From the NCBI GenBank assembly GCA_030674155.1, contig CM060344.1, forward strand, positions 21,496,523-21,560,522: a stretch of 64,000 bases of DNA. Reading direction: 5' to 3'. Origin of the DNA: Stramonita haemastoma (Eukaryota > Mollusca > Gastropoda > Neogastropoda > Muricidae). Below the pieces are notes generated by a model. The model saw only the letters and a list, made by a program, of their open reading frames with translations, made no database searches and was not told the DNA's origin. This document shows positions 1 through 12,049 of this stretch, one piece after another. Both the position numbers and the translations under genes were made by a program. The stretch's first letter is position 1. Each line of letters begins with the position of its first letter.

Positions 1-879
1 TATTGTCCTGAAAGAGGGACGGTACACACCAACACTGGATGAACTGGCACACACCCATCCAGGAAAACTACACACAATCATAAGAGGTCTGTCTCTAGGA
101 ATCCCAAACACTTTTCAACAACCTAGTCCTATGTTCTGTTGTAAGCCTACGTAATGCACTGGTATCTGAACCGCAAATAAAAAAGCCGCTGCTGCTTAAA
201 TGAAATGAGAATAGCAATAAAAACAGCAACAGTTTCTTTAAAAAAATATCGAACATACTACACTAATCCTGACTATCATTGCTTATCCAGAAAAAAACAA
301 TCCTGGGAAAAAGAATCAACTTTTCGTGACCAATTATTGTAGTGTTCGTGTACATTTCGTTTTAGGATTAATATCAATGTGTTTCTTAATAATATAAAAC
401 AAATGTGACGCTCCACCACATGAGTCGCATTGCACCAGAGGTCAATTTTTAGTTATTGACAAGCTACTAATCTGCAATAAAAAGGCTATTCAATGCAAAA
501 AAAACCAGATTGAAAATCGGACAATTCTGTGCAAAGTTATTGCAAATTGAAATGATAGACTACAGGATGTGACAAAACGAGAAACGGGCAAGTTTATTTT
601 CGTAACAGGTTGTCAGAATGAGGGCTTGGGTATTTTCAAAATACATTTAAAAGCAAAAGGAATTAAAAAAAAAGTATGCCTTGATATTTTATTACAAGGT
701 AGAATAACAGATACAGTTTAATAATCGATGAAAATCTCAAAATTGACAACTTGACCCCCACCTGCCTTTAATGGCTCCTAGCACAAAATTGGGTAATGTG
801 CTAAGTGACTCATTTCGTGGTGGAGCTTCATAAATGAGAAAAACTTATCCAGAGATTACCAGCTTACTGGACTAAATAC

Positions 880-1440
880 AAGATATTTTATATCAGTTTA
901 ACGATCAAGTTTGATTTGCAAGTATGTATACAACGCTCAATGCTTAACAACATACACAGATGTTTCCAAAACATCACTATTGCTTAAACTTACCAAGAGA
1001 TTGTGGTCTAGCGCACAAACCCATTGACCTTGCTACTACCAAGCTTATCAGGAATGTTACCATCAAGGATATGGCAAACAACTCAAATAAAATGCAGGTT
1101 AAAATACAAATACCAGTTCTTACAAAATCTGGAAAAAAAATTCAAAAACTGATATCCATTTAAGGCATCTTTAAAAAACAGATTTTAAACAATATCATCT
1201 CAGCTTCTGTGGAAATACATCTTGGAGAAACATCGTTATTATTTACTGTGTTGTAAAATAAAAGAAAAAAAACTACTCTAACGATTCCGTTACTATCAGT
1301 ATTGACTAAAATTTGTCGTTTACATTTTCTATGGGTTACATTCAAATATGACACATGAAAGTTGTCAATTATTCTAAGAGTTCATAAACAAGCCTGATGC
1401 ATATATTATAGTCATGATTATAACATTGCCAGCTTTGTTT
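880..1440. repeat. Module A, paralogous to modules B and C
   Basis: Shared words in the same order tie this stretch to 17640-18540 and 18722-19345. They include a CAACGCTCAATGCTTAACAA-like word, CAGCTTCTGTGGAA near 1201, an ACTATCAGTATT-type word near 1292, and GCCTGATGCAT near 1393. The small open frame at 960-1163 is not preserved in the paralogues, so I read the module as noncoding. Confidence 0.6.
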
Positions 1441-1485
1441 TATGTCATCACATTGTGTAAAGGGTGTAATACAAGGTGTACTTGT

Positions 1486-1591
1486 ATATATCTTATATAT
1501 ATATACATATATATTATATATATATATTATAATATCATTGTTTTATTTCATATATATTTAAAGTATATACAAGTACCTTGTATTCATATAT

Positions 1592-1612
<21 letters not shown>
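1486..1612. repeat. (TA)n-rich microsatellite, interrupted
   Basis: Two TA runs (about 1495-1530 and 1590-1610) flank a T-rich spacer. It lies just upstream of a GA tract. Confidence 0.9.
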
Positions 1613-1619
<7 letters not shown>

Positions 1620-1622
<3 letters not shown>

Positions 1623-1660
1623 TAGATAGAGAGATGATGATAGTAGAGAGATATGAAGTA

Positions 1661-1695
<35 letters not shown>

Positions 1696-1716
1696 GGGAG
1701 GAGAGGAGAGGGGGCT
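1620..1716. repeat. (GA)n microsatellite
   Basis: This is a GA tract with some GAT and GGA interruptions. A longer GA/GACA tract occupies the homologous site in the other duplication copy, from 19433. Confidence 0.9.
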
Positions 1717-1763
1717 TGTTTTCAGCTTTTTATGGATACTAAAGAATAAGCTAGGTCAATGCG

Positions 1764-1955
1764 AAACGAAGAATTACCTGAAAAAAGGAGTGGTAGGGTT
1801 AAGGGAGAGGACTGGACTGACCAAGGCATTAGAGTGGTTGAGGTAGTGGTGCGGCCAAGGCCACTGACAAAATCCACAGTCAACACGGCGTTACATCACG
1901 GTCAATAAAGCCATCGCGACATTACATCACTATCTGACCATAAACAAACATCCAC
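1764..1955. repeat. 192-bp island nearly identical to 19707-19900
   Basis: Read base by base, this stretch equals 19707-19900 except for an A-run of 6 versus 8 and three substitutions near the 3' end. The flanking sequence on both sides of each copy is also homologous but far more diverged. It contains the word GAGTGGTTGAGGTAGTGGTG. No reading frame is clearly conserved. It may be a younger dispersed repeat, a gene-conversion tract or a constrained element. Confidence 0.85.
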
Positions 1956-2071
1956 CAACAGTTCCAAAAGTGATCATAAAAAAGACAAATGAGAACATGC
2001 GTTAAAGTCTGGTTTGATGGGGGATCTGCATCGTCTCTACTTTACCAGTTCATTACACGAGCACATCAATT

Positions 2072-2102
2072 GGAAACTACAACAACAACAACAACAACAA
2101 CG
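2072..2102. repeat. (CAA)n microsatellite
   Basis: About nine CAA triplets. The homologous position in copy 2 (near 20035) has only ACAACGAC, so the run expanded after the duplication. Confidence 0.85.
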
Positions 2103-2899
2103 AATGGTAACACTGATTTTTTCAATAAGCGCAATAACATGCTAGCTAGTTCTGACCATTATCATCAAGCAGTTTGAAGGAATGAATAGACAAAGAGTTC
2201 CTTTCGTCCCCTCAGGTCCTCTATTTGCTGAGACTGTTTTCAGACCAGTGATTGATGGTATTTCATATGCTATTGATATGCAGAACGTCTAAACATTTCA
2301 AAGAAAAAAATCGGTAGCCTTTGGAAATTCTGGCACAGGTATCTGACAATGAGACACTCAGAAATCCAAAGAACTACTGAAAACAGGTGATAGAAAGTCT
2401 GTCTAAAATTGAATGGTCTTGACACAACTGTTTAAAAATGTCCATCCTGTTTCAAGCTAAACTTTGACACACAAAAGAGGGGCTGTAGACATCTTTTGGA
2501 ATGTAAAAAAAAACCCAACCCAGCTCATCGTTAGGTACATCTTGTGGTATATTACTAAGCATATAGTATTGCCATTCAAAGAAGCGGAGTTGTTTTCTAC
2601 TTTGCATCAACATCACAGTCTATGGACAAAGGAAATATGCTGGAAGTTTGAGAAGGTCAGCAGAGGTAACAGGCAGTACATGCCACAAGCTCACAAAGTA
2701 TTCATGACCATGCAAACAGTTCATGAAGCAGAAGCTCAGTGGCTACAATCTGCGCTTGTGCTTCATGTGTACACAGCAACAGTTCTACTTTCCTCATATG
2801 CATCATTGCAAAGTGAGGGCCTATTCTACAACGCTAACAGCCACCTACAAATCTGGCAAACAGTGCTTCACATTAACTATAGTGTTCCCATAACACCAC

Positions 2900-3540
2900 A
2901 CACCATGACACTGTACTAAACAGGCAACAACTGGGTTTGCTCTGTCACATAAAGTGCAAGATTGTGAAAACTTGGGGGTTTGTTTAGTAACAGTCTGTAA
3001 GGAAAACAGTTAGAATTATCCTGCCACACTAGATTTCATGATGATTTGTCACCAGAGTGTGTTTAGATAAAGCAACCAGGATCTTCCTGATACTCTGTTT
3101 CAATGTTCAGACAATTCTAAAGAACTAGCAACCATAGTCCAGCCACACAAAGTGTAGCAAAAGCTGTCTAAAAGGAAAGTCCAAATCAAAACCATCCTGT
3201 CACAACAGAGTTCAGTTTCAGCTGCATGCAATTTGAAATGGAAGGACAACTAGGACTGTCCTATCACACTGGTTTTTAACAAAGTACCTGAAATAGCACA
3301 CAGTCATCATATCCTGGCCATAAAGACCTGAACACGATGTCTTCTGGGAAAAGCAACTAGGATACGTGGGTTACACAAAAATCAACAGACACAAACAAAA
3401 ATGGTAAGAGACTAAGATTGTCCTGTCACACAACAAAATGATTACTGAACACTGTTTAAACAAAAATCAATAAGGATCATCCTGTCGAAAAATTGCCATC
3501 GACAAAAATAAGGATTTTAGTCTGCCCTGTCATTCAAAGT
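2900..3540. repeat. Degenerate tandem repeat, TAGGAT..GTCCTGTCACAC units
   Basis: Variants of a unit with an AACTAGGAT-like core followed by GTCCTGTCACACAAAGTTT recur at irregular spacing of roughly 60-110 bp, for example near 2930, 3010, 3075, 3190, 3250, 3410 and 3475. The same decayed array lies in copy 2 at 21770-22610. The 57-bp array that follows appears to be a fresh amplification of one such unit. Confidence 0.55.
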
Positions 3541-3910
3541 TGAATAAAAAAAAAAGTTCCTCTTCAAAATGGTAAGGAACTAAGACTGTAGGTCATACAA
3601 AAATGAATGAAAATTCCTCTTTAGAATGGTAAGGAGCTAAAACTGTCGGTCATACAAAAATGAATGAAAATTCCTCTTTAAAATGGTAAGGAACTAAGGA
3701 TGTAGGTCATACAAAAATGAATGAAAATTTGTCTTTAGAATGGTAAGGAACTAAGGATGTAGGTCATACAAAAATGAATGAAAATTTATCTTTAGAATGG
3801 TAAGGAACTAAGGATGTAGGTCATACAAAAATGAATGAAAATTTATCTTTAAAATGGTAAGGAAATAAGGATGTAGGTCACACAAAAATGAATGCGCCCT
3901 GTATCAATGA
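3541..3910. repeat. 57-bp tandem array, about six units
   Basis: Units start with AATGGTAAGG at 3568, 3625, 3682, 3739, 3796 and 3853, an exact 57-bp period. Each carries GTAGGTCATACAAAAATG and differs from its neighbours by a few bases. 57 is divisible by three, but stops occur in the units and no coding is implied. The array lies inside the older degenerate repeat and has no equally regular counterpart in copy 2. Confidence 0.95.
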
Positions 3911-4029
3911 TAAGCAGCTAGGATCGTCCTGTCCTGCAAAGATTGAACTTGGCAATTGCTCTCTGAAAACGCAACTGACATTGCTACATCACACAAGCTT
4001 TAACTTAAAATGAATGAAATCAATACAGG

Positions 4030-5280
4030 AAGATAATTGCTCTGGCAAACCAAGTTTAAGTTTTCACCAAAAAAAGATAGATTCAAAATTCTTCGATCTT
4101 TAAGAATAAAGTAAGAAATCTAGGCAAACAGTTACAATGGCACAATGCAAACTACATAGTGAGACGGATGTATCACTGAAAACAACCAGCCTCAAAAACA
4201 GTGATTTTATTTCACAAAACTTGCACAATTCCTTCCAAGAGCTCTTTCATACCAGCCTCTGCTCACAAACAAAGATGGTTAAAAATGTGACACATAAATC
4301 GTATAGCAAATAGTTCAATCCTCAGAAAAAGGCTTTTGACTTGTTGTTATAGTCACACAACAAAAACATAACAGAACGTGAAAAAGCCTACTTTTTGGTA
4401 CACAGCTCTGTATCTCTGTTCAAGCACAAGTATCCATTCCCATGTGTCTTGTCAATCATAATATGTAGTACATTAAGGATTGTCTCATAGATAACCATGT
4501 GCAGTCCAATGTATGATTGACGTGAAACAAAAGTAAAGAGACATAAAAAAAATTAACAGACTACAAAGAACCACACGAGAACAAATAATGAACAGCACTA
4601 TCATGAATCAGAGCTAGGCCATTTCATCACATTCTCCGTGAAATGTATTTTGCCAGTGATTAACCAGTTACTGATATGAAACTATTATCTCAACTCAGAC
4701 TGGAAAATGTACAAATTACAAATTTCAGTTACTAGGATAAAAGGAACACACATTGTTGAATTGAATCTACTCATTTGTAAAATCAAACCCCAACGATTTT
4801 AAAACAAAAATTACAACAAAGATACAATGACGTGAATATCGTAAATGAAAACATACACTGATGATTAATGAATTAGATGTTTAAAAGTTCATTATAACAA
4901 TTCAAAACATTCTAAGATTGTTAAACCTTGTGATAGCATATAACCCCAAACAAGAACTGAAATAATAATTGATGATATGGAATGATTATTGGCGGTTAAA
5001 AAGCACCCCCTAAAATAAACAACAACAACAACCAAACAAAAAACAAAACAAATCCCGCCAATAAATTACGGTTCCTCAGGCAAGTTATTCTAACAATGGA
5101 ATACAATGTAAACAAAAAAAAAAAGCATCGTTAGCCAAGAAAAAAAGGACAATTATTCCATTGTACGTAGAAACATTCTAACGATTGTATCGTACCTTTT
5201 TAAAATTTTTTTCTAAATAATCTCACTGTCTTCTGACACTGCCCCTCCCCCAGCACTTGTTTGTGCTTGTTGCCACGTGT
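4030..5280. other. AT-rich noncoding sequence
   Basis: I see no coding exon or RNA gene here. Most of the stretch aligns to 22520-23700, for example at GCAATGGCACAATGCA-type words near 4135 and 22650 and at the TATCTCTGTTCAA words near 4410 and 22933. Confidence 0.6.
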
Positions 5281-5288
5281 CTACGAGT

Positions 5289-5291
<3 letters not shown>

Positions 5292-5371
<80 letters not shown>
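5292..5371. repeat. (GT)n microsatellite
   Basis: About 40 uninterrupted GT dinucleotides, followed by a short GA and T tract. Confidence 0.98.
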
Positions 5372-5378
<7 letters not shown>

Positions 5379-5384
5379 TTTTTT

Positions 5385-5560
5385 TTACTTTTAAAAATTC
5401 TTTTATATCGAGGATAATGGAATAAGCACTCATGTGCTTTTTTTCATCCAGTCTCCGTGTGTATGTAGTTGTGTAAATATTGTCACCTGTCCCCACCGGC
5501 ACACAATGGCCTACTCTTACGAAAAGCGGAGCAGGATTTAATGTGTGCGCAAGATGTTTT
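5385..5560 (-). repeat. SINE-like family 1, 5'-truncated
   Basis: The tail lies at the left (TCTTTTATATCGAGGATAAT) and the body runs right through CACCGGCACACAATGGCC to AGATGTT. It matches copies at 15130-15475, 58720-59065 and 61136-61456. The tRNA-like head is missing because the element runs into GT repeats near 5560. Orientation follows from the head-to-tail order in the fuller copy at 58720. Confidence 0.8.
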
Positions 5561-5569
5561 GTGTGTGTG

Positions 5570-5603
<34 letters not shown>

Positions 5604-5692
5604 GTGTGTGCGTGCGTGCGTGCGAATGCGCGTGCACGTGTGCGTATGCATGCACATGTTCGTATGTGCGTGTGTGCGCTCCCTTTATATGT
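5560..5692. repeat. (GT)n/(GCGT)n tract
   Basis: A GT run grades into alternating purine-pyrimidine with TGCG interruptions. It can leave frames open in several phases, but none looks like a gene. Confidence 0.95.
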
Positions 5693-5726
5693 GTAAGCTG
5701 CTTAAATGGCAATTTTTTTTCTTGGT

Positions 5727-5762
5727 ATATATATATAATAATATATATATATATATATATAT
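5727..5762. repeat. (TA)n microsatellite
   Basis: A short TA run with one TAATAA interruption. Confidence 0.95.
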
Positions 5763-6345
5763 CCTTTAATCTTGACAGGTACTAAACACTTGCAAAGCAT
5801 TTTTCAGAGAAGAACGGACATTTCATGTGTTTTAGGGGTAATGAAAGTATTTAAAATCCACAGTTTTTCCATGAGGTTTACGTTGGCAGCATAATCCACT
5901 GACACAAATGCAACCTATGTCCTTGAGTTTTTTTAATGTCAGGGCACCTCTTTTCCCAACATTTTTCTGTTTGTAGTTTTGCACCGTGCATAATCTTGAA
6001 GCTAAATGTTCTAGTAGACGTTTATCTAGAAAAAAAAACCCCAACAAAATCAACAGCATAAATAGCTCCCCCCTCATGATAAAGTATGCCATTGACACTC
6101 ATGGTAATTGTGATTATATAAAAACAACTACTAGGAAGAATCTGGCATTATCTATGTTACACAAGTTAACAGAATTGTGATAACTTTTTTCACCCTAAAA
6201 CACAGTTGTTTCTGCAGGCCTAGCTAAAGTATCAATGTACATCTCCTACACATAAAAGCCTGACTGACAGTTGCATACTACTTTCCAATAAAAAAAGACC
6301 GACATTTGATGTGTTCCCAGGGGCAGAAGGTACTTAGAGGCAACA

Positions 6346-6346
<1 letters not shown>

Positions 6347-6397
<51 letters not shown>

Positions 6398-6421
6398 CAC
6401 ACACACACACACACACACACA
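6347..6421. repeat. (CA)n microsatellite at a paralogous hot spot
   Basis: The CA run has one ATCACA break. It sits between GGGGCAGAAGGT and a GCAGTGACCGTC-type word. In copy 2 the same two flanks instead enclose the G-rich minisatellite 29419-29630. Confidence 0.95.
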
Positions 6422-6559
6422 GTGCATACACTCCCACGAGGCAGTGACCGTCCTGCTTTTGGTCTTTATGGCTGGCTAGGGGCATTGATAGGGGGAAGGA
6501 CAAAAGAGTCTCAATCTGACTTTAATCTGTACAATCATAGTTGCACAGTGTTGATATTG

Positions 6560-7850
6560 GCTACTTAGTTGAGTACAGCCCTTTCAAGAAGTCTCAAACG
6601 CACACGCACTTCCATGCACAGGAACATCACTGCATCACCATCATCCTCATCAAAATTGACGACTATGCATTAGAGATAACAGATGTGGCCTCTGTGGTCG
6701 GTAGGGTTATTTATATGAACAGTAATGGTTCGATTGGATAAATGTGGATAAAAATAACAGATCAACATCTGCTGCTTTTTTCTTTCTTTGCAGGCATTCT
6801 TCAGCAGACGTCATGTATCGTTGAAACTACCTCTGGTACACGGAGTGAGATGTTCAATGTACGTTTCATTTTTTGGTTTTAAACAGTTTTACTATGATAA
6901 ACCCCTTTAAGTTTCATAAAGGAAAAGAACGCATTTTTTTTTGGCGTTTGCTTTCCTCCCCTGTTGTTTATTTATTGAAAAATAAAAAAACACCATCCTT
7001 TTTCCTGGGACACAAAAGGGGAGGTTGAATTTGAATCAAGCTGAAGCTGCAAGGCAAATGATCATTATACAGAAAAAAAGATGACTGCATTCAGGTGCAT
7101 TTTGTGGTCAGCCAACAACAAGCATCGTTCAGCACAAACAGCATCATTTTTGTCTTGGCCGATCATATCCAGTTTTTAAAAATATTACTGAAACACAATA
7201 GCATTTAATAATTAGAACTTTGCATCCATGACACCGACCAAAACATTGAGACAAAGAACAAAAATATTGATATGAAAATGGTTCTAAATTTACAACAACA
7301 AAGAATTATATATGAGTTCTGGCTCTAAGGGCATTCCAAAGATAGAACAGTCATTTTATTGACAAATAATGTACGAAAACATTATTGTGGTAACAGAAGA
7401 AGAAAACAAATTGAGCATGAAATCAAAACCTACTCACGTTTTGTTAGTAGAAGTGGTACCACCAAGCATCTGGTATCTGTTACTACTATGGTGGCTCCCA
7501 TTTTCAGCGTGCTTTGCATTTTCTAACCAGAGACAAGGACTTTTCAAATGGCTCATTTTTAGTTTCAGAAAAATACCCGAACAACACGCGTGAAATCTTC
7601 AATTAAATGGCAATGATTAGGACTTAGCACATACTATAACGCATACTATCCTCGTCATAATCAACAACATATGAATAAGTTAAAAAACAAAAAAAAACAC
7701 ATAATGGCTGCTGACAAGACGAATGCACCAAAACAAAACCTACAGAACCCCACACCACCCCAGATTGGAAACTGTTCCGGTTCGTTTGTGTCCCAGTAAC
7801 AATTTCGGTAGATAAAAGGTTTCCCCCAAATAATCAATTTTCCCGTTCCT
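6560..7850. other. Noncoding part of duplication copy 1
   Basis: I find no defensible exon. The stretch is strongly anchored to 29800-31140, for example CTAACCAGAGACAA near 7525 with CTAACCGGAGACAA near 30709, and GGCTGCTGA near 7705 with 31070. Confidence 0.65.
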
Positions 7851-7851
7851 C

Positions 7852-8095
<244 letters not shown>

Positions 8096-8345
8096 AGTCA
8101 AATCTTAATATTCTAATGACAAAAGGGACACAATGCAGGATGGAAACTGCGGCACAGAATATCTCCTGTGTCTATCTCGTGCATATTATGTTACAAAAGT
8201 GACAATATTATAGGATAAAAAAATAACAACAGTATTTCTGTTGCGCTACCCAGCAAATCATTTAAAGTGCTAACAGTTTTGCAGATTCGGAATGCACGTG
8301 GGGGTCATCATGTATAAGGGCATACTTGTGTGTACGTATGGAAGC

Positions 8346-9174
8346 ATGTGCATTTATATGTATACATTTTGATTTTATTGGCCTGTGCATTAACTCGCGA
8401 AAGACCACAAAAACTTTGCAAACAAGTACAAAACAAGCAGAAAAAGTACAATCTATAGAGTATCCTTAAAACGCTAACATACATGGGCACAATAAAATAA
8501 AAGCTAGGAGATATAAAAATATACCTTACTTTTATACCTATCGTATGGCCAAGGATTTAAGATAACCAACCACTCAGAGTCAAAGATGCATTAACAGGAA
8601 AGTAAGGAAATGTAGCATTATGTTGTCTTAAGAAAGAATACCTGACAAGCACAGGTCTTCTTAGGGGTGAAAAGCTTACTCAAAACATACACACACACAT
8701 ATATGCACGCGCGTGCGCGAGTTAACATATGCACATGCAAGATTCAAGATTCAAGGTCTAATTCGCCTTTAACCCCTCTTGGGGCATGGAGGATTTTGTA
8801 AACAAAACCAACTGTAGCGTATACAATTTGCATTTACAGTAACGTTTACAACACTGAATGTGACCAAAAAACCTCCAATCAAACAAAAAAACCCAACAAC
8901 AACAAAAAACAAAACAAACCTAGTCAAACTTTTCATCAATTTCATGCAACTGTACTCTTGACTATAAATTTGCTAAGTTTAAATAACATCTTTTCGTCAA
9001 AAGAGAGCAAATTATAAAATGTGTACATGGATCTTGGATACAGATATTCGTGAGGTAGGACATTCCTCCTAAGGACATTCCATTATAAATTGAAACTCAT
9101 CGCCTATTGTTTTCATGTTGCATTGTTTACAAAGACGATTCTCGCGTTGAATGCCGTCCACGCGTCCTGCAGGA
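8346..9174. other. Unassigned noncoding sequence
   Basis: AT-rich. A short alternating CA/CG tract lies near 8690-8720. A word AAGATTCAAGGTCTAATTCG followed by CCCCTCTTGGGGC lies near 8741-8790. No gene is visible. Confidence 0.5.
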
Positions 9175-9394
9175 GCACACACACACACACAAAACACACA
9201 CACACATATAATTTAAACACAACACCAATACAACTGCTTGCACACACACACACACACACACACACAACACACACAAACACACACACCACAATAATTAAAC
9301 ACAAACACAATAAACGCGCAACACACAACACAACCCACACACACACCACCACACACACGCACACACAGCACACACACACCACACCACCACGCAC

Positions 9395-9441
<47 letters not shown>

Positions 9442-9452
9442 CACACACGCCC
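9175..9452. repeat. Interrupted (CA)n tract
   Basis: About 280 bp of CA with AACA, CCACCA and ATA interruptions. Frames are open on both strands only because the tract lacks stop words. Confidence 0.95.
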
Positions 9453-9759
9453 TCATAGCTGCCGATACATGCAGATTTGTCTATTTTGTTTTTATATGTC
9501 TATTATCGCTATTTTGTGAAGAGACAAAAAAGTAGACCCCCCCCCCCCCCCAAATATACACCTCTTGTCCGATTATGGCTGCATTTTGCCGTGAAACATT
9601 TCATTGTTGCTGCTGAAACTTTCACAAGGTAAGCAACGCTGATAATAGACAACAGAGTAGAAGACACATGCACTTAGGTCAAAGATGTCTTACTTTCTGA
9701 GATTTTAAAGGGAAAGTACTTGTACAACAGAAAGGGACAGAAACTGAGATAAATATCAT

Positions 9760-11040
9760 GTTGATAAAAACTACCGTATCATCAACAACATCGGTCATCC
9801 AAAACCAGGTCAGGTTAAATCCCCCTGAATTGACTGAGGCACAAGCTAAGGAGATCATCAAAGAGGGACATGCAGGTTTCAGAGCAGGTCGGGGCACAGC
9901 ACAGCACATTGTCAACCTTAGCATTCTCTGGGAGAGGCACCTGCAACACCAGACAGTTCTTTGTCATGTCTTTATGGACTTTACAAAGATTGTTGACAGA
10001 GTTTGGCACACAGCTTAGTGGGATACCATAAGGCTGTATAACGCCCATGCCAACCTGACCAGAACCCTAGAATGTCTCTATGACAAGGCAACCAGTACTA
10101 CTACGACAACAACACAGGAGATTGGTTCCCAGCCACTGGTGGAGTACGCCAAAGATGTCTGCTCTCTCCCACCCTCTTCAACATCTTCATAGAAAAATAA
10201 TGGCTGATGAAAACTGTGAGGGAACAGTCAGCATTGGAGGCAGGACAATTACAAGCTTCTGTTTTGTCAACGACTTTGACTCCCTAGCTGGACAAGGACA
10301 AGATCTGGTCAATCAGGTAAATCACCTCGATGAGGCCTCTTCCGCATATGGTATGCATATCAACGCAGAGAAAACCAAGCTGATGACGTCAGCGCTAATA
10401 TAACCATAAACAACAAAATAATGGAGACTGTCCATAGCTTTACTTATCTGGGAGTTATAGTGTTGAACGATGGATCAAAATCCAAATTTTTCTCAAGGAT
10501 AGCTCAGACCACAGTTACAATGACCACTAAAAGTCATATGGGATCACAACAACATCGCGCCAGCTCCAAGATCAGACTTTACGTTCCCTGGTCACGTCTA
10601 TATTTTTGTATGCACGTAAAACGTGGACTATAACATCAGACATTAAAAGGATACAGGCGATGGAGATAAACGCGTTCGCAAACCCCTTGGTATCTCCTAC
10701 ACAGATCACACAAACAATGAGGAAGTGAAAACCAGAACTGAAAACGCCATATGGTTGTATGAAGAGCTCCTGACTTCAATGAACAAATGCAAAGTGAAAT
10801 GATACTGGCACGTCACAGGAGACATCTGGACTGGCTAAGTCTGTCCTACAGGGAACAGTCCAAGGAGGCAGACCAAGAGTCAGACAGAGAAAACGATGGG
10901 AAGACAACATCAGAGAGTGGACTAGACTTGAGTGGAATGACAGACTATGAAAAGCCGAGAACCGTAAGCGGTATAAAACAGCTGTTAGCAAGATGGTCAG
11001 TGATGCTCAAAAGGTCGACCAGGTAATAGGATAGGTGAAG
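9760..11040 (+). pseudogene. Decayed LINE reverse transcriptase, 5'-truncated
   Basis: This is the remnant of a non-LTR retrotransposon polymerase, which in life would reverse-transcribe its own RNA at a nicked target. Visible in order: HAGFRAGRGTAQHIVNLSI (from 9869) in the fingers region; a motif A-like FMDFTKIVDRVW (from 9971); GVRQRCLLSPTLFNIFIEK (about 10139-10195); IGGRTITSFCF (from about 10233) leading to motif C; AEKTKLMTS (from about 10366); FTYLGVIVLNDGSKS; and a 3' region with VLQGTVQGGRPRVRQRKRWE (about 10845-10905) and DNIREWT. The pieces fall in different frames with in-frame stops (for example the TAA just after 10195), so it cannot make a working protein. The catalytic FADD box reads FVND at 10263-10274, so the first aspartate is lost. 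The endonuclease domain is absent. The family resembles invertebrate elements with an AKTILQGTVEGKRRRGR-type C-terminus. I do not assign a clade. Confidence 0.88.
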
Positions 11041-11660
11041 GTAAGGGTGGATTACACCATTGAGAAAGAGAGACAGCAAATCATCACAGAACTGGCTGTC
11101 AACGTTTATAGTCACTAGTATTTTTCCAAAATGAGAGCACCTGTAGACACAGACGGGATGTTAGCTATTTGCAATGTTTAACTGATGGTACTGCGCTATC
11201 ACTTTTGATGATCTCTTCTGGACCTTCAGCTTGATATTCAGCATTGGAAGGTTTTTTCCCTCCCCCCATATGTACACTAGAGGTCAAAATCTTTGTTTAA
11301 TCTGTAAAACTCCATGGTTTGTATCATTCTTTTTTTTGTAATTTTATCAAAGATAACAAAACACTTGTGACAGAACTAATGCAGATGTTAGTATGCTACT
11401 ATTTCTATTGATACTATCATTTCTCAAATCAGACTGTAAGGGAGCACAACAGGCTCTGGGTAATGAACAAATCCTGTTTTTCACACAGAATGTGTATGAT
11501 GATGAAGGTTTGTTCAAGTCCATCTAGCTCATCTCTATCATTTATGTAAGCTCAAGGATACACGCAGGTGTGGAGATGTTCCAGTGAACAGGATATACAT
11601 CCAATATGCTGCATAATTTTTGACTGGATTGTGATTGAAAGCCTTATGAAAGGTATGACT
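11041..11660. other. Unassigned noncoding sequence after the LINE
   Basis: AT-rich sequence with no recognisable exon. The first few tens of bases may be LINE 3' untranslated sequence. Confidence 0.5.
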
Positions 11661-11666
11661 GATAAA

Positions 11667-11770
11667 GAAATGCAAACACAAAGTTTTCCTTGGAAATGCA
11701 AACACAAAGTTTTCCTTGGAAATGCAAACACAAAGTTTTCCTTGGAAATGCAAACACAAAGTTTTCCTTG
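11667..11770. repeat. 26-bp tandem repeat, four perfect units
   Basis: Units begin with GAAATGCAAACACAAAG at 11667, 11693, 11719 and 11745. Four identical copies imply a recent expansion. A frame stays open on each strand through the array, but 26 is not a multiple of three, so this is incidental. Confidence 0.97.
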
Positions 11771-12049
11771 GGGGCAAGACTTTCATGGAAAAAAATGCCA
11801 GAAAACTTGAATAGTAGAAATTAAGACAGAAAGAGCCAATAGAAAAAAATAAATGCCCAAACGTAATGAGTTAGAAGAAAGAAACTAAAGCGAAAAAAGT
11901 GGAGAAAGTCATTACTTTAAGCACAGAGTGCACAGACTGTGTGGATGGTATTTACAATGTAACAATTGTGATAATGAACTACTAGCAGTGTTGTTCCTAA
12001 TTTTACCATCAGCATTACTCGTGATGCTGTATATGTTGTTTTTTCTTGT

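Noticed and set aside
2464..2919. 151-codon open frame, plus strand
   Set aside because: It starts close to an ordinary stop-free stretch, has no recognisable domain, and the homologous part of copy 2 (about 20690-20830) shows no preserved frame.
8741..8800. Dispersed short repeat around CCCCTCTTGGGGC
   Set aside because: It looks familiar as a molluscan repeat word, but only one copy is seen in the window, so it is not listed as an element.
11667..11770. CRISPR-like array
   Set aside because: The four 26-bp units are contiguous with no spacers, and the context is eukaryotic.
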